64,000 nt of DNA from Periconia sp. R9002 (GCA_023627715.1 JAMAHW010000055.1:186001-250000); one strand, 5' to 3'. Counted from the first letter of the stretch, positions 33,604 to 47,359 are shown. Notes: generated from the letters alone by a model not told the origin. Numbers and translations are program-made.

Positions 33604-34669
33604 TGTAGAAGGATGGTCGGTCAAAGCGATGCCATGTAAGACTGACATGTAGGAACGTTTGTATGTTTGTGGAAGTTTGTTGTACCTGTCCTCTGTATAT
33701 ATGTGTAACAACCGCGGCGCTGGGGATTTTTGTACAAATACCTTGGAATCATCAATTCTCCACCTAAACTGTACCCCCATTCTTCCCTTTTCCCTTCCTT
33801 AACTTAACCATAACCCTTTGTCTTCTCCTTTCTTTCTTCTCGCCTCAAAAAACAAAACAACCTATTTGCCATTATACCCTATAACGCCCTTTCGTCTGAC
33901 CCTTGGACATACTCGGCAACGCAAAAAAATATGGCAATGCAGAGCAAAAAAGATGTAACACCAACCAAGCAGGAGAAAGAAATGACTCAGACTTATGGTA
34001 TGTAGATGTCTATCTCTCTTTTATACATATAGGCAAAGAGAGAAAGACGCGTAAGAATAAACAAATAAACAAACATACGAAAAGAGGAGATGTAAGAAGG
34101 AAACCCCCCTCCCCTTCAGGAATGGTTTACCGTTCATTCCGTTCAATTATGTGAAGTAACTAAATAGAGACATCTAATCATATAGTCGTCCATCTATCTA
34201 TACACAAATCAGAAAGCGACATACCATCTTTTTCTCCACCATGTTTTCTCTTATTATTCCAAGGGAGTGTTCAACGGTTCGTTTAGCATCTTTTCTTCCT
34301 TTTTCTTTGTGGCTTGCTTGATGCAGGAAGCTTTCTCCGAGGAAGTACCCCTTCAACCTATTTAAAACACATGTACGTACGTACACACACATACATAAAG
34401 GCCGCGGAGATGTCAAAGCTATACTGACTGTGCAGTTTGAGTAGTCATGGAATCACAGGAACAAGCGAGTAATCTAGTATGCACTCATGTCGTGTACATT
34501 CTAGTATTCATGTTCATTCAATCTATTTATTTTGTTTGAGGGCAGCAATCTTTCTGTGACTACCTACGGGCATTATTTTGTCGGATCCTCCACATCTCCT
34601 CCTTTGAGTCGTGATATTCATAAACCGTCATAATCCGATATCTACCTCGAGCGCTCGCTCAGCACTCAC
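33604..34669. other. Convergent intergenic region
   Basis: This lies between the 3' ends of the zinc-site protein gene and PGI1. It is AT-rich with pyrimidine tracts and no supported gene. Confidence 0.5.
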
Positions 34670-36480
<1,811 letters not shown>

Positions 36481-37360
36481 TGTGGGTTGCCTGTTTTGGG
36501 GTGTGAGGGATTGAATGCGTCACAGCGGGGCAGCGTATTCAACCGTGGCAGGGTGGGCGGGGGAGTGTATGTATGTACCTAAGTAGGTATGTATGTATCT
36601 ATGTATTTACCTTTGGATGTGGAGTCAACAGCAATTGAGCTGGAGGGCGGAAGGCGAGGTTTAAATAGGATGGGTAGTAGAATGGCGGGATGGCAGAAGC
36701 AGGTGGAAGAATGTTGTTGAGGGTCCCAGGTACTTGTAGGTAAGTAGATGGGTGGGTGGGTGGAAGTGGGCGGGTATTCGTTAAGTAAGTAGTTAGTGGG
36801 GTGGTCATGTCATGGCAACAGCGTGGGTATCAGTGAGGGGCATTTCCGACATCATCGAAGCAGGGGGTTGCGGGCCGGGCTGCTCCATCATTATCAAATC
36901 ACCAACAAACGCTCAGTAAGCCACCACGCGGTCCTCTTTCCAGAATCGGGCCCAGTAAATGCATTCATTTGTTTTCTGTCTTTGCTGTTTTGCAACCCTC
37001 GCGCTTGTTCCTTCGCCTGGCGTTTCGCCGCCTGTTTCCTCCTCACACAGATGCTGCCTCAGTCATGCGCCCCATCCATGAACCAAACTCTCCAAGAATC
37101 CCCCCCTTTGAAGAGCTTGCAAAAAAAGAAAAATAGGCAACTCGACCCCCGAGCACCTGTGCCGCTCGCCAAATCAGCAAAATGGGATTGAGGCTCCACC
37201 TGCCGCTCTGTGTCTTCTTGCGATACCGCTGGCCTGTCGTGCCCCATCGTAGCCGCATCCGGTGCGTTACCCCAACTGACTAAACATTTACAATGGTGAG
37301 GCCTTGGCCATGCCTCTCCACATCGCCCTCACTCCCTCACTCTCGCCCAACGTTCACTGT
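36481..37360. other. PGI1 promoter and kinase-gene 3' flank
   Basis: Upstream of PGI1 (minus strand) are repeated TATG/TACC motifs near 36566-36610 and G-rich runs near 36745-36770. The distal half is the 3' flank of the kinase gene. I see no gene. Confidence 0.5.
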
Positions 37361-39511
37361 TCATACGTCTTGGAATGCCGCCGGGTCCTTGACCGATCCT
37401 CCAGCATCGCCCAAACCAGCAACCGGTCGGTTGTATGACCAGCCCGTGAACTGCTGCTGCATCGTCTGGGACAGTCCTGGTCCTTCTACGTACGAATCCG
37501 TGGGGGCTTCACGGGTAAACTCATCGTCGAAGTTTGTGGTGTCTTTAGCATCAGCCTGCAGCAAGTCAGCACCTTCTCAGTTATCGTATATGCTCATCGT
37601 GACCCGGTCGCGAGAGTAATGGTAGATACTTACTACGTTGGGCTTGAAGCTAGGCTCGTACTTCCTCTCCAGAAGCTTTCTCCAATCAATGCTGTGGAAG
37701 AAGTAGTGTGCCTTGATCTCGGCTGCGCCCTTGGCTCCGAGACGCTTCTCTGCATTGCGATCGAGCAGGCGGGTCAGCAAGTCCCGAGCAGCGGGCGGCA
37801 CAATCTCAGGACCGGGGAAATGTAAAGGCTCGGTCAAGATCTTGCGGTACATGTCGTTGGTATTCTCATCGTAAAAGGGGGGGAGTCCTGTCAACATCTC
37901 GTACAGGAGCACACCGAGCGTCCACCAATCGACGGCCTTGGTGTAACCAGCGCCGGTGAGAAGTTCAGGGGCAAGGTACTCGGGTGTTCCACAGAAAGCT
38001 GACAAAGGGGGTTAGTGTCACTTGACAGTCTACGTGATGGCAATGCACCTACTGTTGGTCCTATCCCCATCTTTCATATCCAGCTTGCAGAGACCGAAAT
38101 CACACAGAGCGATGTGGCCAGTATAATCTAGGAGAATGTTCTCAGGTTTTAGATCACGGTAGATGACGTTGAAGCCGTGCAAGCATTCCAAGGCACATAG
38201 AAGTTCAGCAGCGTAGAATCGTGCCCGGTTGATGTCGAAACGCTGTTCCTTCTGGAGGTGATGGAACAGTTCGCCGCCGTTGACGAATGCAAGAACTAGG
38301 TAAAGCTTCTCGGGTTTTTGGAAGGAGAATTTGAGCGGGACAATGAAGGGGTTGTTGATTTGCGCGAGCACCGATCGCTCTGCAAGCGTGTGGGCCACTT
38401 CGGAGCGGGAGATGATGTGCGCCTTGCGAATGGACTTGAGGGCGTAAATTCGGTCCGTGTCCTTCTTCCTGTGAGGTGTTAGTCGAATCTATATAGTGTG
38501 CTGCATCCGATGTCTAAACGCACTTGACCTGAAAAACTTTTCCGAAACTACCCTTGCCGACAACCTTGAGCAGCTCGAAATCCTCGAAAGTGAGGCGCTC
38601 CTGGCGATTCTCCACAAAGTTGACGCCAATCTTCATGTTTCCGGAACCGAATTGAACGTCGATCCATTCCGCACCAATCTGGCCTGGGCCCGTCTCACGC
38701 TTTGCCTTGGCTTCGCTGGCGTGAACCTCCTCGAACCGCGGGTTTATGGTGAGTTTTCCGAGGAAGATGTCTTCGGTTCGACCCGCGTTAAGGGGAGCGG
38801 TTGGATTTCGGATGTACAGTGACACGTTGAGCTCCGTCACACGAGACACATCGAATTTGTACTGTGTGCTATCTCCTCCCCATAGTGGGTTCTCGGGGGT
38901 ACCTGAGACGGCATTGATGAAGACCTGCTGCTTGTCGAAATCGACCAGGGCGTAGGGAAGATGTTTGGACGAGTAGCGTCCGTGGATGGTGGGGACCGCG
39001 TTGATGCTGCCAGCAGCCGACTGTGGACGGTTCGAGTATGAGCCAGCAACCTGATTCCGCGCCGATGAGCCTGGCCGCATGGATCCAGCTACTGAGAAAC
39101 CGCCGCCTTGGGATAGAGAGCCCTGATGGTGGCCACCGCTGAAGTGCGCCTCGGCGCCAGGAGGAAGCGAAAAGCCCTTGCCCTCATGCAGGGTGACGAT
39201 AAGGATACCGGGTCGGAGGGGGATGGCGGGGGCGGTGGCATTGGCCTCGGATGCAGCTGGAGATTAAAGAGAGAGAATGTTAGTTGGGCGGGAAAGTCGA
39301 GGGAGAAAATGAGAGTGGCGGTGACGAATGCGGGGGGCTTCGCGAGATACGCACCGATGCCATTGGGGTCTTTTGAGTCGGCGAGGGTAGAACCGCTGCT
39401 GACGGAGGTCTGGTCACCAACAATGGTCGATGTGGAAGAGGAGCGACTGAAGGTATTGGCCAGCGGGGCCAGGTGGGTGTCCTTTAACTTCTTGGTGAGC
39501 TTCCACGACAT
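37361..39511 (-). CDS. YPK1: AGC-family serine/threonine protein kinase, Ypk1/YpkA type
   Basis: Ypk1-type kinases act downstream of TORC2 and sphingolipid signals at the plasma membrane and cytosol. Five exons (39355-39511, 38524-39256, 38053-38468, 37634-37998, 37361-37555) join in frame to 621 residues. The N terminus MSWKLTKKLKDTHLAPLANT and the C2-like region (LRPGILIVTLHEGKGFSL to NPRFEE) are characteristic of the filamentous-fungal form. The kinase domain spans about 278-535 with GKGSFGKV, YRDLKPEN, CDFGLCKL and the T-loop TFCGTPEYLAPE, whose Thr is formed across intron 3. The C-terminal extension carries SYVEGPGLSQTMQQQFTGWS followed by YNR, which includes the hydrophobic-motif region. 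It is distinguished from Sch9 by the N terminus and tail. Confidence 0.96.
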
Positions 39512-40245
39512 GGCTGCGGCGGTCGAGGAAAATCAAGAGTATGAACGGAGGGGGCTGCAGGCGGGTAGGGCGAATGAGCGTGTGGGTAGAGTAGGGTAGG
39601 CGAAGAGAAGAGAAGAGAGGAGGGGAGGGGAGGGGAGGAAGTCGAGGGAGGAAAAGGGAGGTAGGTGGACGAGGAGAGGAGGTTGAGATGAGGAGTTGCA
39701 GGAAGGGGTGAGTAATGGAGAGGTCGGTGTATGTAACTTAGTGTGTGGTGGTAATGGGGATGGACGGGGCAAGGAAGGTAGGTAGGTTGGGTAGGTAGTC
39801 AGGTCAAGAAAGGCAGAAAGTGGATTAGCTGTCGGCATGAGACAAGATGAGGGGAGGGGCGGTATGGGTACTGTCAAGTAGCCAGGCCGCCCGCATTTCC
39901 TCGACCGTGTATTTTCCAGTTTCATTAGACCGCACGCTCGTTTGATGCTGGTGGGCAGTGCGACGGCAGTTTATTAATATGCTCGTCTTGCACCTTGATT
40001 TGATCCATCGCGAGATTTGGATCTGCTTGGCCTTGGCCGCCGTTGACCAAGGGGCGAACGGGCAAAGGGGCAAAGAAGGGGGCTGCCGTGGGCAACTTCA
40101 CCCTCTACCTATGTACCTACTGTACTGTGCTGTACTGTACTGTACCATCCCTCATAGGTAGTCGCAGATAATCAACATTCACCATTTTTCATCCATTTAA
40201 TAAACATGTTGATCAACGTTGGCTACTATTGGTAGCACGTTCTCA

Positions 40246-40270
40246 TCTCGTCTCGTCTCGTCTCGTCTCG
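40246..40270. repeat. (TCTCG)5 repeat upstream of ADA2
   Basis: Five perfect TCTCG units about 220 bases before the ADA2 start codon. Confidence 0.9.
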
Positions 40271-40370
40271 TCGCAGCCACTTCTCCGGGACGTGCGCACC
40301 GCCACAACTAACTGTATCGCGACCCCCCATCCTACATTACGCCGCCATACCGAGCGTTGAGCGCCTGGCC

Positions 40371-40395
40371 TTGCCTTGCCTTGCCTTGCCTTGCC
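40371..40395. repeat. (TTGCC)5 repeat upstream of ADA2
   Basis: Five perfect TTGCC units about 95 bases before the ADA2 start codon, probably within the 5' leader. Confidence 0.9.
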
Positions 40396-40490
40396 GCGCG
40401 TACCTATCTCATTGCCTGTCTTCATCCTGCGGGACCGAACCGAACCTGTGCCTGCTAGCACTGCCATAGCCATAGCAAGACATCTCCGCC

Positions 40491-42094
40491 ATGACCGTCG
40501 TCAAGAAGAAGACGGGCACGCGCGGCTCCGGCGGAAACAAATACTACTGCGATTTCTGCAATTCCGACATCACCTCCACCGTACGTCTGCTCCACGCCCG
40601 CCTCCTCCCTCTGTCGCTCCACCGCTGTGCTAATACTACCCCTAGGTGCGGATACGTTGCGCCAACAGCGCCTGCCAGGACTACGACCTCTGTGTGACGT
40701 GTTTCTCCGAAGCCAAATCCAACCGCGAACACGACCCCCGCACCCACGCGTATCAGGTCATCGAGCAGCATTCAATACCCATATATACAGAGGACTGGGG
40801 TGCCGATGAAGAACTCGCCCTGCTAGAAGGCGCCGAGCAGTATGGCCTAGGATCGTGGGCCGATATCGCCGACCACATTGGCGGATACAGGACAAAAGAA
40901 GAAGTTCGGGATCATTACATCAGCACCTACCTCGACAGCTCCAAATTCCCCCTCCCCGAACATTGCGCCCCCGAAGATGTCGAGCTCAGCAAGAGAATCA
41001 CGCGCGAGGAATTCCAGGCCAACAAGAAGCGCAGGATAGAGAAGAAGAAGGAAGAACAGACCAACGCCCCGCCAGCGACTCCCAAGCAAAAACCAACAGC
41101 CAGTGTACCTGCCTGCCATGAAGTACAAGGATACATGCCTGGGCGGTTGGAGTTTGAGACCGAGTACTTTAATGAAGCCGAGGAAGCTGTGCAGCATATG
41201 CAATTCGACCCTGGCGATGGAATCAACCCGCGGACGGGCGAGCTGGAGCCCGAGATGGAGCTCAAGGCGACTATCATGGAAATCTACAATTCACGGCTGG
41301 ATGCGCGTGTGGAGCGGAAAAAAATCATATTCGAGCACAAGCTCCTCGAGTATCGGAAAAACGCTGCCGCCGACAAAAAGCGGACCAAGGAAGAGCGGGA
41401 TCTCCTCAACAAGGCAAAGCCCTTCGCGCGCATGATGAAGCACGAGGACTTTGAGAAGTTCTGCGAAGGCCTAGCATACGAGCACAGCCTCCGACAAGCC
41501 ATCGCCTCCCTCCAAGAATGGAGAAATATGCAAATCACCGATCTCAAACAGGGCGAGAAATACGAGCAGGAAAAACAACAACGGCAATCTCGAGGCCCTC
41601 CGCTCGGCCAATTCGACCGTCTAGCGTCCAACCGCATGAGCAAGCCCACACCTCCTTTCGAAACCCCCTCAGCCTCCTCCGCCCTCACCGCCCCGGAACT
41701 CCCTCTCCAATTACGCCAAAAGAGCGGTCTCTCCACCCCGCCCCCGGACCAGCCCAACGGCTCCACCAACGGCGCGAACGGCACATCAACCCCTCAACAC
41801 GCAAAGGCCAAATTCGTCCCCAAGGCCCTCCCCAGCACTGTGCCGCTCAAGTTCGGCCGCGAAGCTGCCGCCGACCTCCAGCTCCTCACCCCGGAAGAGG
41901 TCGAACTCTGTCGTGTCTTGCGCATCATGCCCAAGCCCTATCTGGCCATCAAAGAAAACCTGATCCGCGAGGCCATGAAGCAAGGCGGTGCTCTCAAGAA
42001 GAAAACCGCCAAAGACATCGGCAAAATCGATGAGCGGAAAACGGGACAGATTTTTGACTTTTTTGTGCATAGCGGGTGGATCGCGAGGGCATGA
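40491..42094 (+). CDS. ADA2: Transcriptional adaptor Ada2 (SAGA/ADA complex)
   Basis: Ada2 is the adaptor that stimulates the Gcn5 acetyltransferase in the SAGA histone acetylation module in the nucleus. Two exons (40491-40580 and 40646-42094) join in phase 0 to 512 residues. The intron falls inside the ZZ zinc finger. That finger spans about 18-65 ([20 protein letters not shown], then [11 protein letters not shown] and a His pair). The SANT domain follows at about 75-125 ([20 protein letters not shown] and [13 protein letters not shown]). A charged coiled-coil-like segment lies at about 225-330, and a SWIRM domain ends the protein at about 440-510 ([20 protein letters not shown] to FFVHSGW). 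Length and domain order are normal for the family. Confidence 0.97.
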
Positions 42095-42704
42095 AGGATG
42101 CATTTGGGACACGGTTTGGCAGTGAGGTGTTGTTTCTGACGGTTTTTTTTATTAATACCCCACACGAATACAAACGTTTTGATTGAGAGATTTCAGAGCA
42201 TATATGGGATCAAAGCGTGTCGCCGTTTACACACATGTACCTGGTCAGATGTTTGGGGTTGGATATTTTGTTGCTAAGATGGGAAAACTTTAGTGCTTTG
42301 GTGACTACAGAGGCACTTGGCTTTGTGTATGCAACAGTACATTGGGTGTTAGCTAAATCCTGCCGCCTTGAACATTGGAAAACGACGCTGCATAGATTGA
42401 GCGATGTTCGTTATTGTGCATGCCTATCTATAGCAACAATGAAGTATGCTATATTTAATCACATGGAAATTGCACCCACTACTCGAAAGTTATTCAAACA
42501 TCGATTGAACCCGTATTGATACATCAATCGATATGTATGTACCTAGGTAGGTATGTACCTATGGACGCACGAGCCATAGTCACGGGACCACGCGATAGCC
42601 ATCAGCACTGCGTCATTGATTCTCGCTCTTGTTGCACGCTTCCCTTATCCACTATACCATCGTGCCACAACACCAGCACGCCACCATGATCCCATGAATC
42701 AAAT
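42095..42704. other. ADA2 3' flank and HRQ1 promoter
   Basis: No gene. The palindrome TACCTAGGTA occurs at 42540-42549, about 155 bases before the HRQ1 start, followed by two more TACCTA half-elements. Confidence 0.5.
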
Positions 42705-45700
42705 ATGCCGCGGTTGAAAGCAGCCACGGTATCCGACCAGATAGTGCGCAAGCGAAAGCGCAAGACACACGAAGACGAACCGTCCGTCGAGCCGACACCA
42801 GACGGTGATTCCTCGTCGAACGACAACGTGAGTCATGTCACCACAACCACCACAACCACCACGAAGATACCCACCAAAACCCACGATGGCGGGAAGAAAC
42901 CAAAGCGGACGCCGAAGAAAGACGCATCAGGGAAATCCTCACTTGTCCGCCATGGCTCGTCCGCCGTCGTTGAAACGTCGATTCCATGGCCGGAACACTT
43001 GACCAGACTGGCTCAGGTTCACAAGGCATTGAATCTCGTATACACATTTTGCTGTACTCGTAAACATCTAGCGACTACGCTCGAAAATCTCAGGAGCACA
43101 GTGGAGGCACAGATAAAGCGTGAATTAGTGATCGAAGATGTTGCGCAAATCACTGCGCTAATCCCGCGATCAATCAATTTTGCCTATGTCGACGAAGCTA
43201 TGTTGCATCTCAACCTAATGGGCTCGGAAGATACTAGCGGGGGTAGAAGGGCTAAAGAATTCGTCATTGCAGAACCCGAACTGGATAATCACGAGCACAA
43301 AGAGGTTTTGCTGTTCGAGTTTGTCGATGGAGATCTCAAGCGCCAAGTTCCAAGTGCGAAGACTGGTGAGCCTACAAACGCGACGCAGCGTTTGCGCAAC
43401 GAGGATCTGAAAATGCCTGTGTTCAGCCAAAAGCAGATGATGAAGCTAATTGAGAAGAGAAATGTGAAGTTCACATCTGCTGTAAACGCGTTCCTGAACC
43501 AATGCGCTGAAAGTGGCGAGGATGCCGTGGAGAAGTTGAAGAGCATGTCCATAGACTTCATTCCACAACCTGCAAATAGCAGATCTTCGACACCAGGCCC
43601 AGAACGCTCTCTATTGCCAACAGCAATACCACAAGAGCGCAAGCTAGTCCCTGAAATCATCGCAGAGATCAAGACATTGGAGTGGTATTCTGGTCAGATT
43701 GTCCCTGATGGACACCGGGTATTCGATCCACAACCCCCAGTTTTTGGGGAATTGTACTTCCAAATGACCCAGAGTCTAGTTAATGCATTATACAACACGC
43801 GGAATATTGAACAGCTGTATGCACATCAAGCAGAAGCGATCAACAACCTGCACGAGGGACACAACGTCATTGTTTCCACGTCAACAAGCTCTGGGAAATC
43901 GTTGATCTACCAGATTCCCGTTCTCCACCAGCTGGAACAAGACATCGACACCAGAGCAATGTACATATTTCCTACCAAGGCTTTGGCACAGGACCAAAAA
44001 CGAAGTCTCAAAGAAATGCTGCAATTCATGGATGGCTTGCAGGAAGTTCTTGTTGAAACCTTCGATGGCGATACCCCCATGGCAGAGAGAAACCATATCC
44101 GAGACGAGGCTAGGATCATCTTTACGAACCCAGACATGTTGCATATTACTATTCTACCTCACGAAGAAGCGTGGCGGTCTTTCCTCATGAACCTGAGATT
44201 TGTCGTGGTAGACGAGCTGCATGTTTACAACGGCTTGTTTGGAGCGCATGTTGCGTTAATAATGAGGCGGCTGCGCAGGATATGTGCTGCGCTCGGAAAC
44301 CACAACGTAAAGTTCATCTCCTGTTCAGCAACCGTTGCAAATCCAGAGGAACACATGAAGAAGATTTTTGGAGTTGAAGAGGTCAAGTTGACGGATTTCG
44401 ATGGATCACCATCAGGCAGAAAGGAATTTTTGTGCTGGAACACTCCTTTCAAAGATCCTAGCGATCCAGCTTCTGGTCGTGGTAATACTCTGGTCGAGTC
44501 TGCAAAATTGTTCTGCCAACTAATCCTACGTGGCGTGCGAGTAATCGCATTTTGCCGAGTAAGAAAACAGTGTGAAGCACTTCTTCAGGCTATCAAAGAC
44601 GAGCTACAAGAACTGGAGCGGCCGGAAGTTGTCGGTAGGGTTATGTCATACCGGGGCGGATACACTCCCCAGGACCGGCGACAGATCGAGCAGGAGATGT
44701 TCCAAGGCAAGCTCGTGGGTATCGTTGCCACGAGTGCTTTGGAACTTGGTGTGGACATCGGCTCTCTGGATGCCGTCATCACTGTGGGATTTCCTTACTC
44801 GATTGCCAATTTACGTCAACAAAGCGGTCGAGCAGGCCGTCGCAACAAGGATTCGTTGTCCGTTTTGATTGGCGATTGTTTCCCTTCAGATCAATACTAT
44901 ATGTCCAATCCAGACGAAATTTTCACTAAACCGAACTGCGAACTCCAAGTTGACCTTGAAAACCCGCTGGTCCTCGAAGGTCACATCCAGTGTGCTGCAC
45001 ACGAGCTACCAATCAACGTGGAACAAGACAAATCATTTTTCGGCTCACTCCTTTCAAGCATTGCACGAGACAGGATGCGGCGTGATAAAGAAGGATTCTA
45101 CCACTGTAACGAGCGTTTCCTTCCTCAACCGTCGCGACATGTCGCTATACGGGATACCGAAGACAACCACTTCGCCATCATTGACATTACACACGGTAGA
45201 AATATCGTACTAGAAGAGTTAGAGGCGTCTCGTGCTTTTTTCACCATTTACGAGGGTGGTATCTTCCTTCACCAAGGAACTACGTATTTGGTCAAGGAAT
45301 TTAGTCAAGAGCGCATGATTGCAAAGGTTGAACATGTAAAGGTAGACTGGATGACTCAGTCGCGTGACTTCACCGACATCGACCCTATTGTGACCGAGGC
45401 CATTCGCCGAATCCCTAATTCGCGATCTAAAGCCTACTACGGACCCATCAAGATCCAGCAGGTTGTTTTCGGGTTTTTCAAGGTAGACAAGAAGAGGCGT
45501 ATACTCGACGCGGTACAAATCGACAATCCTCCAATCATTCTGTTTTCGAAGGGCATGTGGCTCGACGTACCAAAGTCTGCTCTTGACATTCTCATGGACA
45601 AGCGGCTGAACATTGCAGCTGCGATCCACGGCGCCGAACACGCCGTTCTTTCTCTAATGCCCAACTATGTTATCAGCATGCCTGGCGATGTCCGCACAGA

Positions 45701-46196
45701 ATGTAAAGTTGCACTCAAGGAATTTGCAAAGAAAGAAACGTCGAGGAAACGACCTGCTCGGCTCACATTCTATGATGCGAAAGGCGGCGCTTCTGGATCT
45801 GGCATCAGCACTAAAGCATTTGAGTTTATTGATACTCTCCTTGAGCAAGCATGTGCGCGTTTGCAAGTTTGCCACTGCCTTGAAGGTTGCTTAGAGTGCT
45901 GTTGTGACGAGCGTTGCAAGCAGGCGAACCAGGTCATGAGCAAAGCCGGTGCTTTGGTGATTGTGATGTGCCTGTTGGGCAAGGAAAAGGAAATCGATAT
46001 CGATGCTTTGCCGTTTGGCGAGGAGGGAACCTCACCGGCGGGGATTGAGACAGTGGTGGAGGCTGAGGAAGTAAGGATGGCGAGGGGGAAGTGGATCGAT
46101 GGAGTGTGGATTAAGACCGAAGAGGAGGAGGATGAGTTTTCGAGGAGCATACAAATGTTTGGGGGTGAGCGGACGTTTATCGGGCTACATAAATAG
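42705..46196 (+). CDS. HRQ1: RecQ4-like DNA helicase Hrq1
   Basis: Hrq1 is a nuclear 3'-5' helicase of the RecQ4 group that acts in interstrand-crosslink repair and telomere maintenance. An uninterrupted frame of 1163 codons. The N-terminal 90 residues are basic and low in complexity, with Thr runs. Helicase motifs occur in order: Walker A in STSTSSGKSLIYQIP near 391, motif Ia FPTKALAQDQKRS, a DELH box in VVVDELHVYNG near 501, motif III SATVANPEEH, FCRVRKQCE, and motif VI QQSGRAGRR near 705. The C terminus carries the cysteine cluster CHCLEGCLECCCDERC near 1058, typical of the DUF1998/Hrq1 C-terminal domain. No intron is needed; a GTGAGT near 42829 lies in open frame and is not used in this model. 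Confidence 0.95.
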   Translation: MPRLKAATVSDQIVRKRKRKTHEDEPSVEPTPDGDSSSNDNVSHVTTTTTTTTKIPTKTHDGGKKPKRTPKKDASGKSSLVRHGSSAVVETSIPWPEHLTRLAQVHKALNLVYTFCCTRKHLATTLENLRSTVEAQIKRELVIEDVAQITALIPRSINFAYVDEAMLHLNLMGSEDTSGGRRAKEFVIAEPELDNHEHKEVLLFEFVDGDLKRQVPSAKTGEPTNATQRLRNEDLKMPVFSQKQMMKLIEKRNVKFTSAVNAFLNQCAESGEDAVEKLKSMSIDFIPQPANSRSSTPGPERSLLPTAIPQERKLVPEIIAEIKTLEWYSGQIVPDGHRVFDPQPPVFGELYFQMTQSLVNALYNTRNIEQLYAHQAEAINNLHEGHNVIVSTSTSSGKSLIYQIPVLHQLEQDIDTRAMYIFPTKALAQDQKRSLKEMLQFMDGLQEVLVETFDGDTPMAERNHIRDEARIIFTNPDMLHITILPHEEAWRSFLMNLRFVVVDELHVYNGLFGAHVALIMRRLRRICAALGNHNVKFISCSATVANPEEHMKKIFGVEEVKLTDFDGSPSGRKEFLCWNTPFKDPSDPASGRGNTLVESAKLFCQLILRGVRVIAFCRVRKQCEALLQAIKDELQELERPEVVGRVMSYRGGYTPQDRRQIEQEMFQGKLVGIVATSALELGVDIGSLDAVITVGFPYSIANLRQQSGRAGRRNKDSLSVLIGDCFPSDQYYMSNPDEIFTKPNCELQVDLENPLVLEGHIQCAAHELPINVEQDKSFFGSLLSSIARDRMRRDKEGFYHCNERFLPQPSRHVAIRDTEDNHFAIIDITHGRNIVLEELEASRAFFTIYEGGIFLHQGTTYLVKEFSQERMIAKVEHVKVDWMTQSRDFTDIDPIVTEAIRRIPNSRSKAYYGPIKIQQVVFGFFKVDKKRRILDAVQIDNPPIILFSKGMWLDVPKSALDILMDKRLNIAAAIHGAEHAVLSLMPNYVISMPGDVRTECKVALKEFAKKETSRKRPARLTFYDAKGGASGSGISTKAFEFIDTLLEQACARLQVCHCLEGCLECCCDERCKQANQVMSKAGALVIVMCLLGKEKEIDIDALPFGEEGTSPAGIETVVEAEEVRMARGKWIDGVWIKTEEEEDEFSRSIQMFGGERTFIGLHK

Positions 46197-46390
46197 AGTG
46201 GGAAGGATGTCTTCCAGAAGGTTAAAACATCGTTTGATTTTGAATTCCGTGGTATCTCCGCATATGACTATCAATGGCGGCCTGGATGATGAAAAAGGTG
46301 AGTGATTCTCCCTCTATATATTAATGTAAACCTAGGAATTAAACATATCTACAAGTGACGTGATAACTCCTTAACCATACCCATTGCACC

Positions 46391-47359
46391 TCATTTCTTC
46401 CGGAATTGACTGTCCTTCTCCAGCCACGTCCCAAAGTCCATCAAATCCGGCTTCATCCTCCTCAACGCCTCCAAATTCGCTCCCTGCTGCTCTTTCTTCA
46501 ACCACTCAAACATAGCCCCCAAACTCTTCACGACATGCAACAACGCCTTGGCGACACACCCATACGTTGCCGGCATATCCTTTCCCACCTTCTCCTTGAA
46601 TACCTCATTCGCCTCTTCGAACGACAACTCGGCGCCTGCAAGGGACAAGTACTTTCCCGCGAACTCGTCAGGACGCAGGAACGCTTCAGCGCCGAACCAA
46701 CCAATATCCCGCGTAGCGACGAGTTGGAGCTTGCGGTGCTTTAGGACAGCGGACCAAGACGCTGCCATTGCTTTTCCAGCGAAATCATTCGTTACATTCT
46801 CCATGAACGCCGTGGGTCGTAGCACACAGAACCGCATCTTCCCCCCCTTCTGAGTCGCCTCCGCAAGATGCTGCTCCACGTGATGTTTAGTAGCCCAATG
46901 GGGAACAGTGGTCGGCTCGCTCGGATACTGCTCGACATTGCCGCGGTGGACGGAGCTGTAAACGAAGAAGGAGACGTTGTGAGCGATACTAGCGTCGATG
47001 ACGGCTTTGCCTTGTTCTTCCTCGAGCGGGAGCCCGGCGTCGTTGGCCGGTTTGGCTTGCACGCTGTAAACGCCCCAGATGGAGTTTGCAGACGAGGCTT
47101 TGAGGGCGTTGGCGAAGAGGGCGGAGACGTCGGAGAGGTCGCCTTGAATGAATTGAATGGTGGTGCTTTGGTGCTTTGGGAGGGATGAGAGGAGGGATTG
47201 TACACGCGGGGTTGCTGGGTCCCGGGTTACGGCGAGGATTTGGATGGGTGTGTTGGTGTTGTGGGTGGTGAGGAGAGCGCGGATTATGGCGCCGCCTTGG
47301 TTTCCTGTTCCACCAAGGACGAGGATGGTTTTGGGGGTTGTGGTGGTGGAGGTAGACAT
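46391..47359 (-). CDS. NmrA-like family NAD(P)-binding protein
   Basis: A single exon of 322 codons. Residues about 12-25 read T-I-L-V-L-G-G-T-G-N-Q-G-G-A, the GGxGxxG dinucleotide-binding loop of NmrA/HSCARG-type atypical short-chain dehydrogenases. Further family features are DLSDVSAL near 75, a YSVQ segment, VYSSVHRG near 134, and HHVEQHL with RPTAFMENVTNDF downstream. Such proteins often sense NAD(P) redox state or act as simple oxidoreductases; NmrA itself represses nitrogen-controlled genes. The classical catalytic YxxxK is not evident, so a sensor role is as likely as catalysis. It is convergent with HRQ1, with 194 bases between the stop codons. Confidence 0.9.
   Translation of the reverse strand: MSTSTTTTPKTILVLGGTGNQGGAIIRALLTTHNTNTPIQILAVTRDPATPRVQSLLSSLPKHQSTTIQFIQGDLSDVSALFANALKASSANSIWGVYSVQAKPANDAGLPLEEEQGKAVIDASIAHNVSFFVYSSVHRGNVEQYPSEPTTVPHWATKHHVEQHLAEATQKGGKMRFCVLRPTAFMENVTNDFAGKAMAASWSAVLKHRKLQLVATRDIGWFGAEAFLRPDEFAGKYLSLAGAELSFEEANEVFKEKVGKDMPATYGCVAKALLHVVKSLGAMFEWLKKEQQGANLEALRRMKPDLMDFGTWLEKDSQFRKK

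Larger units (their letters stand above)
39512..40490. other. Divergent promoter region of the kinase and ADA2 genes
   Basis: No gene. The side next to the kinase gene is rich in GAGGGG/GGTAGG purine runs (39600-39680). The side next to ADA2 has two pentanucleotide repeats listed separately and a (TGTAC)-rich stretch at 40118-40145. Confidence 0.55.

Noticed and set aside
37361..39511. Assignment of the AGC kinase as Sch9
   Set aside because: The MSWKLTKKLK start and the FTGWSYNR-containing tail are those of Ypk1/YpkA.
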